A DNA stretch of 64,000 nucleotides, from contig JAXLRU010000007.1 of NCBI GenBank assembly GCA_046330935.1, positions 62,001 through 126,000 on the forward strand, in the 5' to 3' direction. Of this stretch, positions 54,467-62,451 are shown one piece after another (within the stretch, counting starts at the first letter, position 1; each line of letters starts with the position of its first letter). The position numbers and the translations under genes are program-made. Below the pieces are notes generated by a model. It saw only the letters and a program-made list of their open reading frames with translations. It had not been told where the DNA came from and ran no database searches. Source of the stretch: JAXLRU01 sp046330935 (lineage in GTDB: Bacteria; Actinomycetota; Actinomycetes; Actinomycetales; Kineosporiaceae).

Positions 54467-55660
54467 TCAGCCCTGCCTGCGGGAACGACGGGTGGTCGCC
54501 ACGTCGGGCTCGCCGTCCCGGCTGGGCGCGGGCGCCGGCACCGAGGCGACGGGGGCGCCCGCCGCGGGCAGGACGAACGTGTGCGAGGGCTCCCAGGCGA
54601 GCGTCGCCCGCCGGCCGGGGCGCCACCGCACGTTGGCGCCCATGTTCTGGGCGAACACCGTGAGGTCCTGACCCCAGGGCATGCGCACCTGGTACTGGGT
54701 GGACATGCCGGTGAAGCTGGCGTCCACGATCACCCCGCCGTGGAGGGCGTTCATGGATCCCGCCACCTCGCGGCCCTCGTCGACGAGGTGGAGCTTCTCG
54801 GGCCGGACGCCGACGAGCACGTCGTCGTCCTCGCACGAGACCCGCCCCAGGGGCACCCGCAGCGCCTGCTCGTGACAGATCACCGGCACGCCCTGGTCGT
54901 CCAGCGGCTTGCGCCTGCCCTGGATGAGGTTGGACTGGCCGAGGAAGTTGGCGACGAAGGACGTGCGCGGCGACTCGTACAGCGCCACCGGGTCGCCCAG
55001 CTGCTCGACCTTGCCGTGGTTCATCACCGCGACGGTGTCGGCCATCGTCATGGCCTCCTCCTGGTCGTGGGTGACGTGGACGAACGTGATGCCCACCTCG
55101 GTCTGGATCCGCTTGAGCTCCAGCTGCATCTGCCGGCGCAGCTTGAGGTCGAGGGCACCCAAAGGCTCGTCGAGCAGCAGCACCTGGGGCCGGTTGACCA
55201 CCGCGCGCGCCAGGGCGATGCGCTGTTGCTGGCCGCCGGACAGCTGCGGCGGCTTGCGCTTGGCGACGTGGGCCAGTTCGACGAGGTCGAGGGCCGCCAT
55301 GACCTCCGCCTTGACGCTCTTGATCCCCCGCCGGCGCAGGCCGAACGCCACGTTCTCGAAGATGTCGAGGTGGGGGAACAGGGCGTAGTTCTGGAACACC
55401 GTGTTCACCGGACGCTTGTAAGGCTTGGTGTGGGAGATGTCCGTGTCGCCGAGCAGGATGGCGCCCTCGGTGGGCGTCTCCAGACCCGCGATCATTCGCA
55501 GCGTCGTGGTCTTCCCGCAGCCCGAGGGGCCAAGGAGCGCGAAGAACGATCCCTGAGGGATCGTGAGGTCGACACCGTCGACGGCGGCGAAGGTGCCGAA
55601 CCGCTTCACGAGGCCCGTCAGACGAAGGTCGCCCGAGCCGGCAGGAGTGTTCTGCGACAT
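54467..55660 (-). CDS. potA: Polyamine ABC transporter ATP-binding protein PotA
   Basis: 397 residues from ATG 55660, sharing a base with the potD stop (TGATG). Walker A GPSGCGKTT at about 44-52, signature LSGGQQQR at about 140-147, and Walker B VLLLDE at about 160-165 are intact. A C-terminal TOBE domain follows, and then an unconserved tail of about 40 residues. It energises uptake through PotB and PotC. Confidence 0.95.
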   Translation of the reverse strand: MSQNTPAGSGDLRLTGLVKRFGTFAAVDGVDLTIPQGSFFALLGPSGCGKTTTLRMIAGLETPTEGAILLGDTDISHTKPYKRPVNTVFQNYALFPHLDIFENVAFGLRRRGIKSVKAEVMAALDLVELAHVAKRKPPQLSGGQQQRIALARAVVNRPQVLLLDEPLGALDLKLRRQMQLELKRIQTEVGITFVHVTHDQEEAMTMADTVAVMNHGKVEQLGDPVALYESPRTSFVANFLGQSNLIQGRRKPLDDQGVPVICHEQALRVPLGRVSCEDDDVLVGVRPEKLHLVDEGREVAGSMNALHGGVIVDASFTGMSTQYQVRMPWGQDLTVFAQNMGANVRWRPGRRATLAWEPSHTFVLPAAGAPVASVPAPAPSRDGEPDVATTRRSRRQG

Positions 55661-56904
55661 CAGGCGCCCAGCACCTTCTGGAACTCCTCGTTGAACTCGG
55701 TCTCCTCCTGCGGGCTGAGGTCGCGGAAGACCTTGACCCGCTTCAGGGTCGCCTCGTCGGGGAAGATGAACGGGCTGTCGACGAGCGAGGCGTCGACCTT
55801 CGTCATCGCCTCGCGCGCGCCCTGGACGGGGCAGATGTACTGCACCCAGGCGGCGACCTCGGCGGCGACCGCCGGGTCGTAGTAGTAGTTCATGAGGATC
55901 TCGGCGTTCTTGCGGTGCGGGGACCCGATCGGGATGAGCATGTTGTCGCTCCAGATCGTGCCGCCGCTGTCGGGGATGACGAACTCGTAGGGGTCCTCGA
56001 TGTCCTTGTCCCCGACGGCCTCGCCGTTGGCGGCGAAGATGTCGCCCGACCACGCGATCACCGCCAGCGCGGCGCCCGACTTCAGGTCCTCGAGGTAGGA
56101 GTTGCCCTTGACCTGACGGACCTGCCCGTTGTCGAGCTGCTTGCGCAGCACCTCCACCGCGGCCTTCCACTGGTCGCCCGAGAAGTCCTCGGAGACGTCG
56201 ACCCCCTGCTCCAGCAGGATCAGCCCGATCGTGTCGCGCATCTCCGTGAGCACCTCGACCCGGCCCTTGAGCTTCGGGTTCCAGAGGTCGCTCACGGTCT
56301 CGATCTTCACGCCGAGCTTGTTCAGCTCGGCCTTGTTGTAGGCGAGCCCCGCGAAACCCGACTGCCAGGTGAGGGAGTTCTTGCGCCCCCGGTCGAAGCT
56401 GACGTCGCTGAGTTCGGGGAGCAGGTTCTTCGCGTTCGGGACGACGCTGCGGTCGATCTCCTGGCTGTACCCGAGCCGGATCATCCGGGCCGCCATGTAG
56501 TCGGTGAAGACGACGATGTCCTTGCCGATGTCCTGGCCGTTGCGCAGCTGACCCTGGATCTTGCCCCAGTACTGGTCGTTGTCCTCGATGTCCTCGGCAT
56601 AGGTCGCCTTGATGCCGGTCTGCTTCTGGAACCTCTCCAGGGTCGGGTAGACCTTGGTCTCCTCGTCGTAGTCGAGGTAGGAGGTCCAGTTCGCCCAGCG
56701 CACGTACTTCTCGGAGTCCGAGACGTCCTGGGCGGCCGTGAGGGTGCGCTTGCCCGACGACGAACCGCCGGTGCCGCAGGCCGTCAGCAGGGCGCCCGCG
56801 CCCAGGGCGGCACCCGAGGCCAGCACACCCCTCCGGCTGGGGCGCAGCGCGGAGACCACCGCGGCGGCCTCGGGCGAGAGGGGACGACGCGCAGACCTGC
56901 TCAT
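55660..56904 (-). CDS. potD: Polyamine-binding lipoprotein PotD (Tat/lipobox type)
   Basis: 414 residues from ATG 56904. The N-terminus carries a twin-arginine (Arg24-Arg25, SRRGVLASG) and a lipobox LTAC with Cys43. The mature part has the PotD/PotF pattern: YVRWANWTSYLDYDEET, TDYMAARMIRLG, and WSGDIFAANGEAVG. It captures putrescine or spermidine outside the membrane for PotABC. It leads the potD-potA-potB-potC-oxidoreductase-mmsA series, all coupled or closely spaced. Confidence 0.94.
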   Translation of the reverse strand: MSRSARRPLSPEAAAVVSALRPSRRGVLASGAALGAGALLTACGTGGSSSGKRTLTAAQDVSDSEKYVRWANWTSYLDYDEETKVYPTLERFQKQTGIKATYAEDIEDNDQYWGKIQGQLRNGQDIGKDIVVFTDYMAARMIRLGYSQEIDRSVVPNAKNLLPELSDVSFDRGRKNSLTWQSGFAGLAYNKAELNKLGVKIETVSDLWNPKLKGRVEVLTEMRDTIGLILLEQGVDVSEDFSGDQWKAAVEVLRKQLDNGQVRQVKGNSYLEDLKSGAALAVIAWSGDIFAANGEAVGDKDIEDPYEFVIPDSGGTIWSDNMLIPIGSPHRKNAEILMNYYYDPAVAAEVAAWVQYICPVQGAREAMTKVDASLVDSPFIFPDEATLKRVKVFRDLSPQEETEFNEEFQKVLGA

Positions 56905-56993
56905 GGGATCCGTGGTCCTTCCGGGTCGGACCTCGCCTCGGGCGAGGGGGGTGCGGTGGTGGCCGGAGCCACCGGTGGGGCGGCGAGCTGGAC

Positions 56994-57012
56994 GGCCGGG
57001 TCGAGCCCGGCC
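56994..57012 (-). terminator. Short hairpin after the aldehyde dehydrogenase gene
   Basis: GGCCGGG paired with CCCGGCC around a 5-base loop lies 6 bases past the stop at 57018. A weak terminator or attenuating hairpin before potD is possible. Confidence 0.45.
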
Positions 57013-57017
57013 GGCCC

Positions 57018-58520
57018 TCACCCGGCAGCGGTGAAGACCGTCCGGTGCCACGGTTTACGGGCCGTGGCGCTGAGGTCGGACATCACGTGTTTCACGACCG
57101 TGTACTCCTCCATGGAGTAGACGCTCATGTCCTTGCCGAATCCGGATCGCCGCAGACCCCCGTGCGGCATCTCACTCACGATCGGGATGTGGTCGTTGAC
57201 CCACACGCACCCGGCGCGGATCTCCCTGGTCGCCCTCTGCGCCCGGAAGACGTCGCGGGTCCAGACCGAGGCGGCCAGCCCGTAGACCGTGTCGTTGGCC
57301 AGCCGCAGCGCCTCGTCGTCGTCGTCGAAGGCGAGGACCGCGAGGACGGGCCCGAACAGCTCCTCGCGCATCAGCTCGGCGTCGGCCGGCAGGCCGTCGA
57401 CCAGGGTGGGCAGGTAGTAGGCGCCGGCCGCGAGCGCGCCGCCGGGCGCGGCCCCACCGGTGACGACGGTGCCGCCGTCGCGCCGTGCGCGCTCGACGAA
57501 GGCCGCGACGCGGTCGCGGTGGGCGTGGGAGACGAGCGTGCCCAGGTCGGTGGCCGGGTCGGTGGGATCCCCCACCACGACCGCGGCCATCAGCTCGGCG
57601 ACCGCCTCGACGAACGCGGGGCGCAGGGACGCGTGGACGATCGCGCGGGTGGCGGCGGTGCAGTCCTGCCCGCCGTTGATGAGCGCCGCGGCGACGGCGC
57701 CGTGCGCGGCCGCCTCGAGGTCGGCGTCGTCGAAGACCACGAACGGCGCCTTGCCGCCGAGTTCGAGGTGGACGCGCTTGGTGGTGGCCGCCGCGGCCGC
57801 CATCACCTGCCGGCCCACGGCCGTCGAGCCGGTGAAGGACACCATGTCGACGTCGGGGTGGGCCACCAGCGCCGCACCGGCCTGCGGGCCCGTGCCGGCG
57901 ACCACGTTGACGACGCCGTCGGGGATGCCGGCCGCCGCGCACGCCTGCGCGAACATCACGGCCGTCCCGGGCGTCAGCTCGCTCGGCTTGAGCACGATGG
58001 TGTTGCCCGCGGCGATCGCCGGCAGGACCTTCCACCCGGCCATCTGCAGGGGGTAGTTCCAGGGCGCCACGGACCCGACGACGCCGACCGGTTCGCGGCG
58101 GATCGAGGAGGTGTGGGAGCCGGAGTACTCGGCGCTGGCCTTGCCCTCCAGCATGCGGGCGGCGCCCGCGAAGAACGCGGCGTTGTCGACCGTGCCGGGG
58201 ACGTCGAACTCGCGGGCCAGGCGGATCGGCTTGCCGGTCTGGGCGGTCTCCGTCCGGGCCAGGTCCTCGGACGCCTGCTCCAGCTGCGCGGCGAGGCGGT
58301 GCATCGCGGCACTGCGCGCGCCGGGGGTGGCACCGGCCCACTCCGGCAGGGCGCGACGGGCGGCGGCGACCGCGGCGTCGACGTCGGCGGGGCCGGCGAG
58401 GGTCATCCGGTGCGAGGGCTGACCGGTGGTCGGGGACGTGGCCACCCACGTCTCGCCGGAGCTGCCGTCACAGCGCCGACCGGCGATCCACGACCACGGG
58501 CCGTCCGCCTGCTCGGGCAT
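57018..58520 (-). CDS. Aminobutyraldehyde-type aldehyde dehydrogenase (copy 1)
   Basis: 500 residues. ALDH landmarks: APWNYPLQMAGWK, FTGSTAVGRQVM, catalytic Glu in LELGGKAPF, and Cys in GGQDCTAATR. The close of the protein (VNDHIPIVSEMPHGGLRRSGFGKDMSVYSMEEYTVVKHVM) is that of gamma-aminobutyraldehyde dehydrogenases, which make GABA from putrescine-derived 4-aminobutanal. A paralogue lies at 60344-61783 on the same strand. An insertion sequence begins 152 bases upstream of this start, so its native promoter region has been split. Confidence 0.9.
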   Translation of the reverse strand: MPEQADGPWSWIAGRRCDGSSGETWVATSPTTGQPSHRMTLAGPADVDAAVAAARRALPEWAGATPGARSAAMHRLAAQLEQASEDLARTETAQTGKPIRLAREFDVPGTVDNAAFFAGAARMLEGKASAEYSGSHTSSIRREPVGVVGSVAPWNYPLQMAGWKVLPAIAAGNTIVLKPSELTPGTAVMFAQACAAAGIPDGVVNVVAGTGPQAGAALVAHPDVDMVSFTGSTAVGRQVMAAAAATTKRVHLELGGKAPFVVFDDADLEAAAHGAVAAALINGGQDCTAATRAIVHASLRPAFVEAVAELMAAVVVGDPTDPATDLGTLVSHAHRDRVAAFVERARRDGGTVVTGGAAPGGALAAGAYYLPTLVDGLPADAELMREELFGPVLAVLAFDDDDEALRLANDTVYGLAASVWTRDVFRAQRATREIRAGCVWVNDHIPIVSEMPHGGLRRSGFGKDMSVYSMEEYTVVKHVMSDLSATARKPWHRTVFTAAG

Positions 58521-58664
58521 CTCGGCTCCTCTCCTGGTCGTCGATCAGGTCCGGACAGCGATGTCACGGGTGGTGACGGCGCGACGGACGGACACTCCGA
58601 GCGTCGGCACCGATGAACTCAGCGTCACCGGGCGTGATGCTCGCACGGTTCCGGGTGCAACTCA

Positions 58665-58672
58665 AGATTGCC
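58665..58672 (+). repeat. Target site duplication, left copy (AGATTGCC)
   Basis: AGATTGCC directly precedes the left inverted repeat of the insertion sequence and is identical to 60105-60112 after the right end. Eight bases is the usual duplication length for the ISL3 family. Confidence 0.92.
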
Positions 58673-60104
58673 GGCTCTTCGGATTTGAGCGTGATCGGGC
58701 CCGTGGAGGGGGCTCGTGGTCCTGCGCTGAGATGGGTGTTGCTGAGGCACTCATCGAGATCGAAGGACCACGAGCCGTGGACAACGCTACGGGCTCGCCG
58801 CGGGATGCGGCGAGTGTGCTGTTCGACCTGCCCGGGTACCGCGTGGTGAGCGCGGTCGACCTGCCCGGAGGCGGCCGGGAGGTGGTGATCGCCTCCGTCG
58901 AGGGCGAGGCGGGCTGCCCGACCTGTGGGGTGCTCGGGGCGGGTCCATCAACGGACCCCGACAACGGCTGCGCGACGTTCCGGCCGCCGGCCACGTACGG
59001 GTGGTCCTGATCCGGCGGCGCTTCGCCTGTGTGGAGCAACGCTGTCCGAGGCGGACGTTCGCGGAGGTCACCGGGCAGGTCCCGGCCCGGGCCAGGACCA
59101 CCGCCCGCCTGCGGGAGCAGCTGCTCACCGCGGTCCTGGCCGGGCGGTCCGTCGCCGAGGTCGCCGCCTCGTACGGGGTGTCGTGGTGGACGGTCCAGGC
59201 CGTCCTCAACGCCGCCGCCCTGCTCGGCATCGACCCCGACGCGGCCAGCCCGCGGCGATCTGGGTATCGACGAGCACCGCTACCGGTCGGTGCGGTACTG
59301 GCGCGACGAACACGGCACCTGGCGCCGGTACGAGCCCTGGATGTCGACGATCGTCGACGTCGACACCGGGGCGTCCTCGGCGTGGTCGACGGACTGCGGC
59401 GCCGCCGGGGTCGCTGCGTGGCTGGCGGCCAGGCCGCAGGAGTGGCGGGACCGGATCGAGGTCGTCGCGATCGACCCCTCTGCGGCGTTCCGCGCCGCAC
59501 TACGTGACCAGCTCCCGCAGGCGGCGGTCAGTGTCGACGCGTTCCACCTGGTCAAACTCGCCAACGACACCCTGACCCGGGTCCGGCAGCGCCTCACCCG
59601 CCAGACCAAGGGCCGCCGCGGCCGCGGGATCGACCCGGTCTGGACCAACCGGCGACTCCTGCTTCGCGCTGGGGACACCCTCAGCCCAGCCGGCCTGGCC
59701 CGGCTCCGGGCGACGTTCACCGCCGACGACCCCACCCAGGAGATCGCCGCCGCGTGGGCGGTGAAGGAACGCCTCCGCCACCTCCTCCACGCCACCACCC
59801 TCACCGACCTCGACCACCGTCGGGACCTGTTCACCGACGCCGCCGCTGCCGCGATGCCCGAAACCGACCGGCTCGCCGCGACCATCACCACCTGGTGGCC
59901 CGCCATCGAAGTCCTCGTCATCACCGGCGTCACCAACGCCCGCACCGAAGCCGCCAACACCACCATCAAGCAGATCAAGCGCACCGGCCGCGGCTACCGC
60001 AACCCCCACCACTACAAGACCCGTATCCTCCTCGCCAGCGCCGCCCGGACGGCAGCGTGAACACCCAGGTCAACACCAGGCATCACGCTGAAATCCGAAG
60101 AGCC
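58673..60104 (+). mobile_element. ISL3-family insertion sequence, 1,432 bases
   Basis: The ends are 24-base inverted repeats starting GGCTCTTCGGATTT (58673-58696 and 60081-60104), matching at 22 of 24 positions. The ends are flanked by a perfect 8-base direct repeat. The element carries one transposase gene reading left to right. Length, end sequence and duplication size fit the ISL3 family. The intact duplication shows that a single insertion event took place and has not been rearranged since. It lies between two related aldehyde dehydrogenase genes, in the upstream region of the left one. Confidence 0.92.
58777..60060 (+). pseudogene. ISL3-type transposase with three apparent frame disruptions
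   Basis: From GTG 58777 (an ATG at 58732 is also possible) the N-terminal zinc-finger-like part has CPTCGVLG. The frame must shift near 58935-58943 (to VHQRT), at the four-C run 58956-58959 (to RQRLRDVPAAGHVRVVLIRRRFAC), and near 59245-59262 (to LGIDEHRYRSVRYW). Removing one base at each site gives 427 codons exactly. The DDE residues look intact: VVAIDPSAAF, VSVDAFHLVKLAND and NARTEAANTTIKQIKR. The predicted size of about 426 residues is normal for ISL3. Whether the shifts are real decay or sequence error is open. Confidence 0.82.
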
Positions 60105-60112
60105 AGATTGCC
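60105..60112 (+). repeat. Target site duplication, right copy (AGATTGCC)
   Basis: Identical to the 8 bases before the left end of the insertion sequence. Confidence 0.92.
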
Positions 60113-60153
60113 TGCTGCAATTCGCGTAGGTTGCCGGAATCGGCAACGGAATC
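60107..60153. promoter_or_regulatory. Candidate AsnC/Lrp operators (two palindromes) upstream of aldehyde dehydrogenase copy 1
   Basis: ATTGC-ctgct-GCAAT (60107-60121) and GTTGCCG-gaat-CGGCAAC (60130-60147) are both perfect, about 24 bases centre to centre. The second ends in CAACGGAATC (60144-60153), a 10-mer repeated at 61933-61942 in front of the AsnC-type regulator gene. The IS insertion moved them about 1.4 kb from the left gene. Confidence 0.5.
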
Positions 60154-60163
60154 TTTACACGAA

Positions 60164-60200
60164 GGGGCCCTCCCGAACGGAAACCGTTCCGGAGGGCCCC
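60164..60200 (-). terminator. Terminator hairpin downstream of aldehyde dehydrogenase copy 2
   Basis: A 17-base stem (ggggccctcccgaacgg with ccgttccggagggcccc, one mismatch) with a 3-base loop lies about 144 bases past the stop at 60344 on the minus strand. Confidence 0.8.
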
Positions 60201-60343
60201 TGGCACTGCGGGATCCGTCATCGCTCAGCGCCCCAGTGTGACGATTCGGACGCCGGTCGGTCGATCGACCGGGCCGCGCGGGCGGACCCGGAGGCCGCCG
60301 GGCGGACGTGCGGCGGCTGCGAGCGGCGCCGCCCCGGAGCCGC

Positions 60344-61783
60344 CTACTCGAACGCGGCCATGACGTGCTTGATCCGCGTGTAGTCCTCGAGCCCGTACAT
60401 CGAGAGGTCCTTGCCGTACCCCGAGCGCTTGAAGCCGCCGTGGGGCATCTCCGCCACCAGCGGGATGTGGGTGTTGATCCACACGCACCCGAAGTCGAGA
60501 CTGCGCGAGACCCGTAGGGCGCGGCCGACGTCGCGGGTCCACACCGAGGAGGCCAACCCGTACTCGACGCCGTTGGCCCAGCGCAGCGCCTCGGCCTCGT
60601 CGGAGAACCGCTGGACGGTGATCACAGGCCCGAAGATCTCGTTCTGGACCGCCTCGTCGTCCTGCCGCAGCCCCGACACCACCGCGGGGCTGAGGTAGTA
60701 CCCCCGTCCGAGCTCGGCCAGGCGCTGGCCGCCGGCGTCGAGGCTCGCGTGGTCGGGCAGGCGCTGGAGGAAGCCGCTGACCCGCTCCAGCTGGGTGGCG
60801 TTGTTCACGGGGCCGAGCAGGGCGTCCTCGTCGTCCGGCAGCCCCACCTTGGCCTGACGTGCCTGCTCGGCGAGCGCGGCGACGAAGTCGTCGTGGATCG
60901 CGGGCGCGGCCAGCACCCGCGTGGCGGCGGTGCAGTCCTGGCCCGCGTTGAAGTAGCCCGCGACGGCGATCGCCTCGGCCGCCGCCTCGATGTCGGCGTC
61001 GTCGAAGACGAGGACGGGCGCCTTGCCGCCCAGCTCCAGGTGTACGCGCTTGAGGCCGGCGGCCGCCGCGGCGGCGACCTGCTCGCCCGCCCGCACCGAC
61101 CCGGTGATGGCCACCAGCTGGGGGGTGGGGTGGGAGACGAGGGCGGCGCCCGTCTCGCGGTCGCCCGTCACGACGTTGAGGACGCCCGGCGGCAGGAACT
61201 CGGCCGCGATCTCGGCCAGCAGCAGCGTCGTCTCGGGCGTGGTGTCGCTCGGCTTGAGCACGACGGTGTTGCCGGCCGCGAGCGCCGGCGCGATCTTCCA
61301 GATCGCCATCATCAGCGGGTAGTTCCACGGCGCCACCTGGCCGACGACACCGAGGGGCTCCCGCCGGATCCAGGACGTGTGCCCGGCGAGGTACTCCCCC
61401 GCCGACTTGCCCTCGAGGACCCGCGCGGCACCGGCGAAGAAGCGCAGGTGATCGACCAGCGGCGGCAGCTCCTCGCTGGCCGTCAGGGCCCACGGCTTGC
61501 CCGTGTTCTCGGCCTCGAGCCGGACGAACTCCTCGGCGCGCGACTCGATCGCGTCGGCGATGCGCAGCAGGGCCAGCTGGCGCTGGGACGGCGTCGTGTC
61601 CCGCCAGCCCTCGAAGGCGCGCGAGGCGGCCCCGTAGGCGTAGTCGATGTCCTCGGGCCCCGACACGACGGCCGACGCGACCACGTCACCCGTTGCCGGA
61701 CTGACCACATCGCTGCGACGATCCGTGCGCGGATCGACGTAGTCGCCGTCGACGAAGTTGCGGAGCACGCGTGGCTGGCTCAA
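60344..61783 (-). CDS. Aminobutyraldehyde-type aldehyde dehydrogenase (copy 2)
   Basis: 479 residues from TTG 61783 (GGAGG 4 bases upstream); a GTG at 61768 is the alternative. ALDH motifs: APWNYPLMMAIWK, catalytic Glu in LELGGKAPVL, and Cys in AGQDCTAATR; the ending INTHIPLVAEMPHGGFKRSGYGKDLSMYGLEDYTRIKHVM matches gamma-aminobutyraldehyde dehydrogenase. It is divergent from the AsnC-type regulator gene and shares its promoter region, so the regulator probably controls it. It should oxidise the aminobutanal made by the putrescine transaminase encoded at 62448. The open frame continues upstream without conservation. Confidence 0.91.
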   Translation of the reverse strand: MSQPRVLRNFVDGDYVDPRTDRRSDVVSPATGDVVASAVVSGPEDIDYAYGAASRAFEGWRDTTPSQRQLALLRIADAIESRAEEFVRLEAENTGKPWALTASEELPPLVDHLRFFAGAARVLEGKSAGEYLAGHTSWIRREPLGVVGQVAPWNYPLMMAIWKIAPALAAGNTVVLKPSDTTPETTLLLAEIAAEFLPPGVLNVVTGDRETGAALVSHPTPQLVAITGSVRAGEQVAAAAAAGLKRVHLELGGKAPVLVFDDADIEAAAEAIAVAGYFNAGQDCTAATRVLAAPAIHDDFVAALAEQARQAKVGLPDDEDALLGPVNNATQLERVSGFLQRLPDHASLDAGGQRLAELGRGYYLSPAVVSGLRQDDEAVQNEIFGPVITVQRFSDEAEALRWANGVEYGLASSVWTRDVGRALRVSRSLDFGCVWINTHIPLVAEMPHGGFKRSGYGKDLSMYGLEDYTRIKHVMAAFE

Positions 61784-61922
61784 GGGTCCTCCCGGTCTCG
61801 GCCGGACGCGGGCCACCACGACGATCGGCGGTCGGCGCCGGACAGCGTGGCCTGCACTGTAGTGCCGTAGTGCGGATCTCGGCATCCCAGGATTGAAATT
61901 CTCACGATTCCCGCAGCGAAAC

Positions 61923-61942
61923 CCGTTGGAAACAACGGAATC
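61923..61942. promoter_or_regulatory. Candidate AsnC/Lrp operator between aldehyde dehydrogenase copy 2 and the regulator gene
   Basis: CCGTTG-gaaa-CAACGG is a perfect palindrome continuing into GGAATC, so CAACGGAATC (61933-61942) repeats exactly the 10-mer at 60144-60153. It is 43 bases upstream of the regulator start. Confidence 0.5.
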
Positions 61943-61980
61943 CCTTGCCAAGCCATTCGGGCGCGCCCCAGGATGGCGGG

Positions 61981-62451
61981 GTGAGCAGACCCCCGCGCAC
62001 CTCCCAGGCGCTCGACGAGACGTCCAAGCGGATCATCGAACAACTCCAGGAGGACGGCCGCCGGCCCTACGCGGCGATCGGCAAGGCCGTCGGCCTCAGC
62101 GAGGCCGCGGTGCGCCAGCGCGTGCAACGCCTGCTCGAGTCCGGCGTGATGCAGATCGTGGCGGTCACCGACCCCCTCCAGGTGGGCTTCACCCGTCAGG
62201 CGATGATCGGCGTCCGGGTCGACGGTGACATCACCGCCGCGGCCGACGCCCTCGCCGCGCTGTCCGCCGTCGACTACGTCGTCGTCACCGCGGGGTCGTT
62301 CGACCTGCTGGCCGAGGTGGTCTGCGAGGACGACGAGCACCTCCTCGACCTGCTGACCAGCCAGATCCGTTCGATCCCCGGGGTCCGCGGCACCGAGACG
62401 TTCGTCTACCTCAAGCTGCGCAAGCAGCTCTACAACTGGGGCACCAGATGA
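61981..62451 (+). CDS. Lrp/AsnC-family transcriptional regulator
   Basis: 156 residues from GTG 61981 with AGGA 8 bases upstream; an ATG 12 codons earlier gives an unconserved extension. An N-terminal helix-turn-helix (about 12-58: LDETSKRIIEQLQEDGRRPYAAIGKAVGLSEAAVRQRVQ) precedes the ligand-binding RAM domain (about 75-150). The stop overlaps the start of the transaminase gene (ATGA), so it belongs to the putrescine catabolic unit. It probably responds to an amine or amino acid intermediate. Similar regulators sit beside putrescine transaminase genes in other actinobacteria. Confidence 0.92.
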   Translation: MSRPPRTSQALDETSKRIIEQLQEDGRRPYAAIGKAVGLSEAAVRQRVQRLLESGVMQIVAVTDPLQVGFTRQAMIGVRVDGDITAAADALAALSAVDYVVVTAGSFDLLAEVVCEDDEHLLDLLTSQIRSIPGVRGTETFVYLKLRKQLYNWGTR

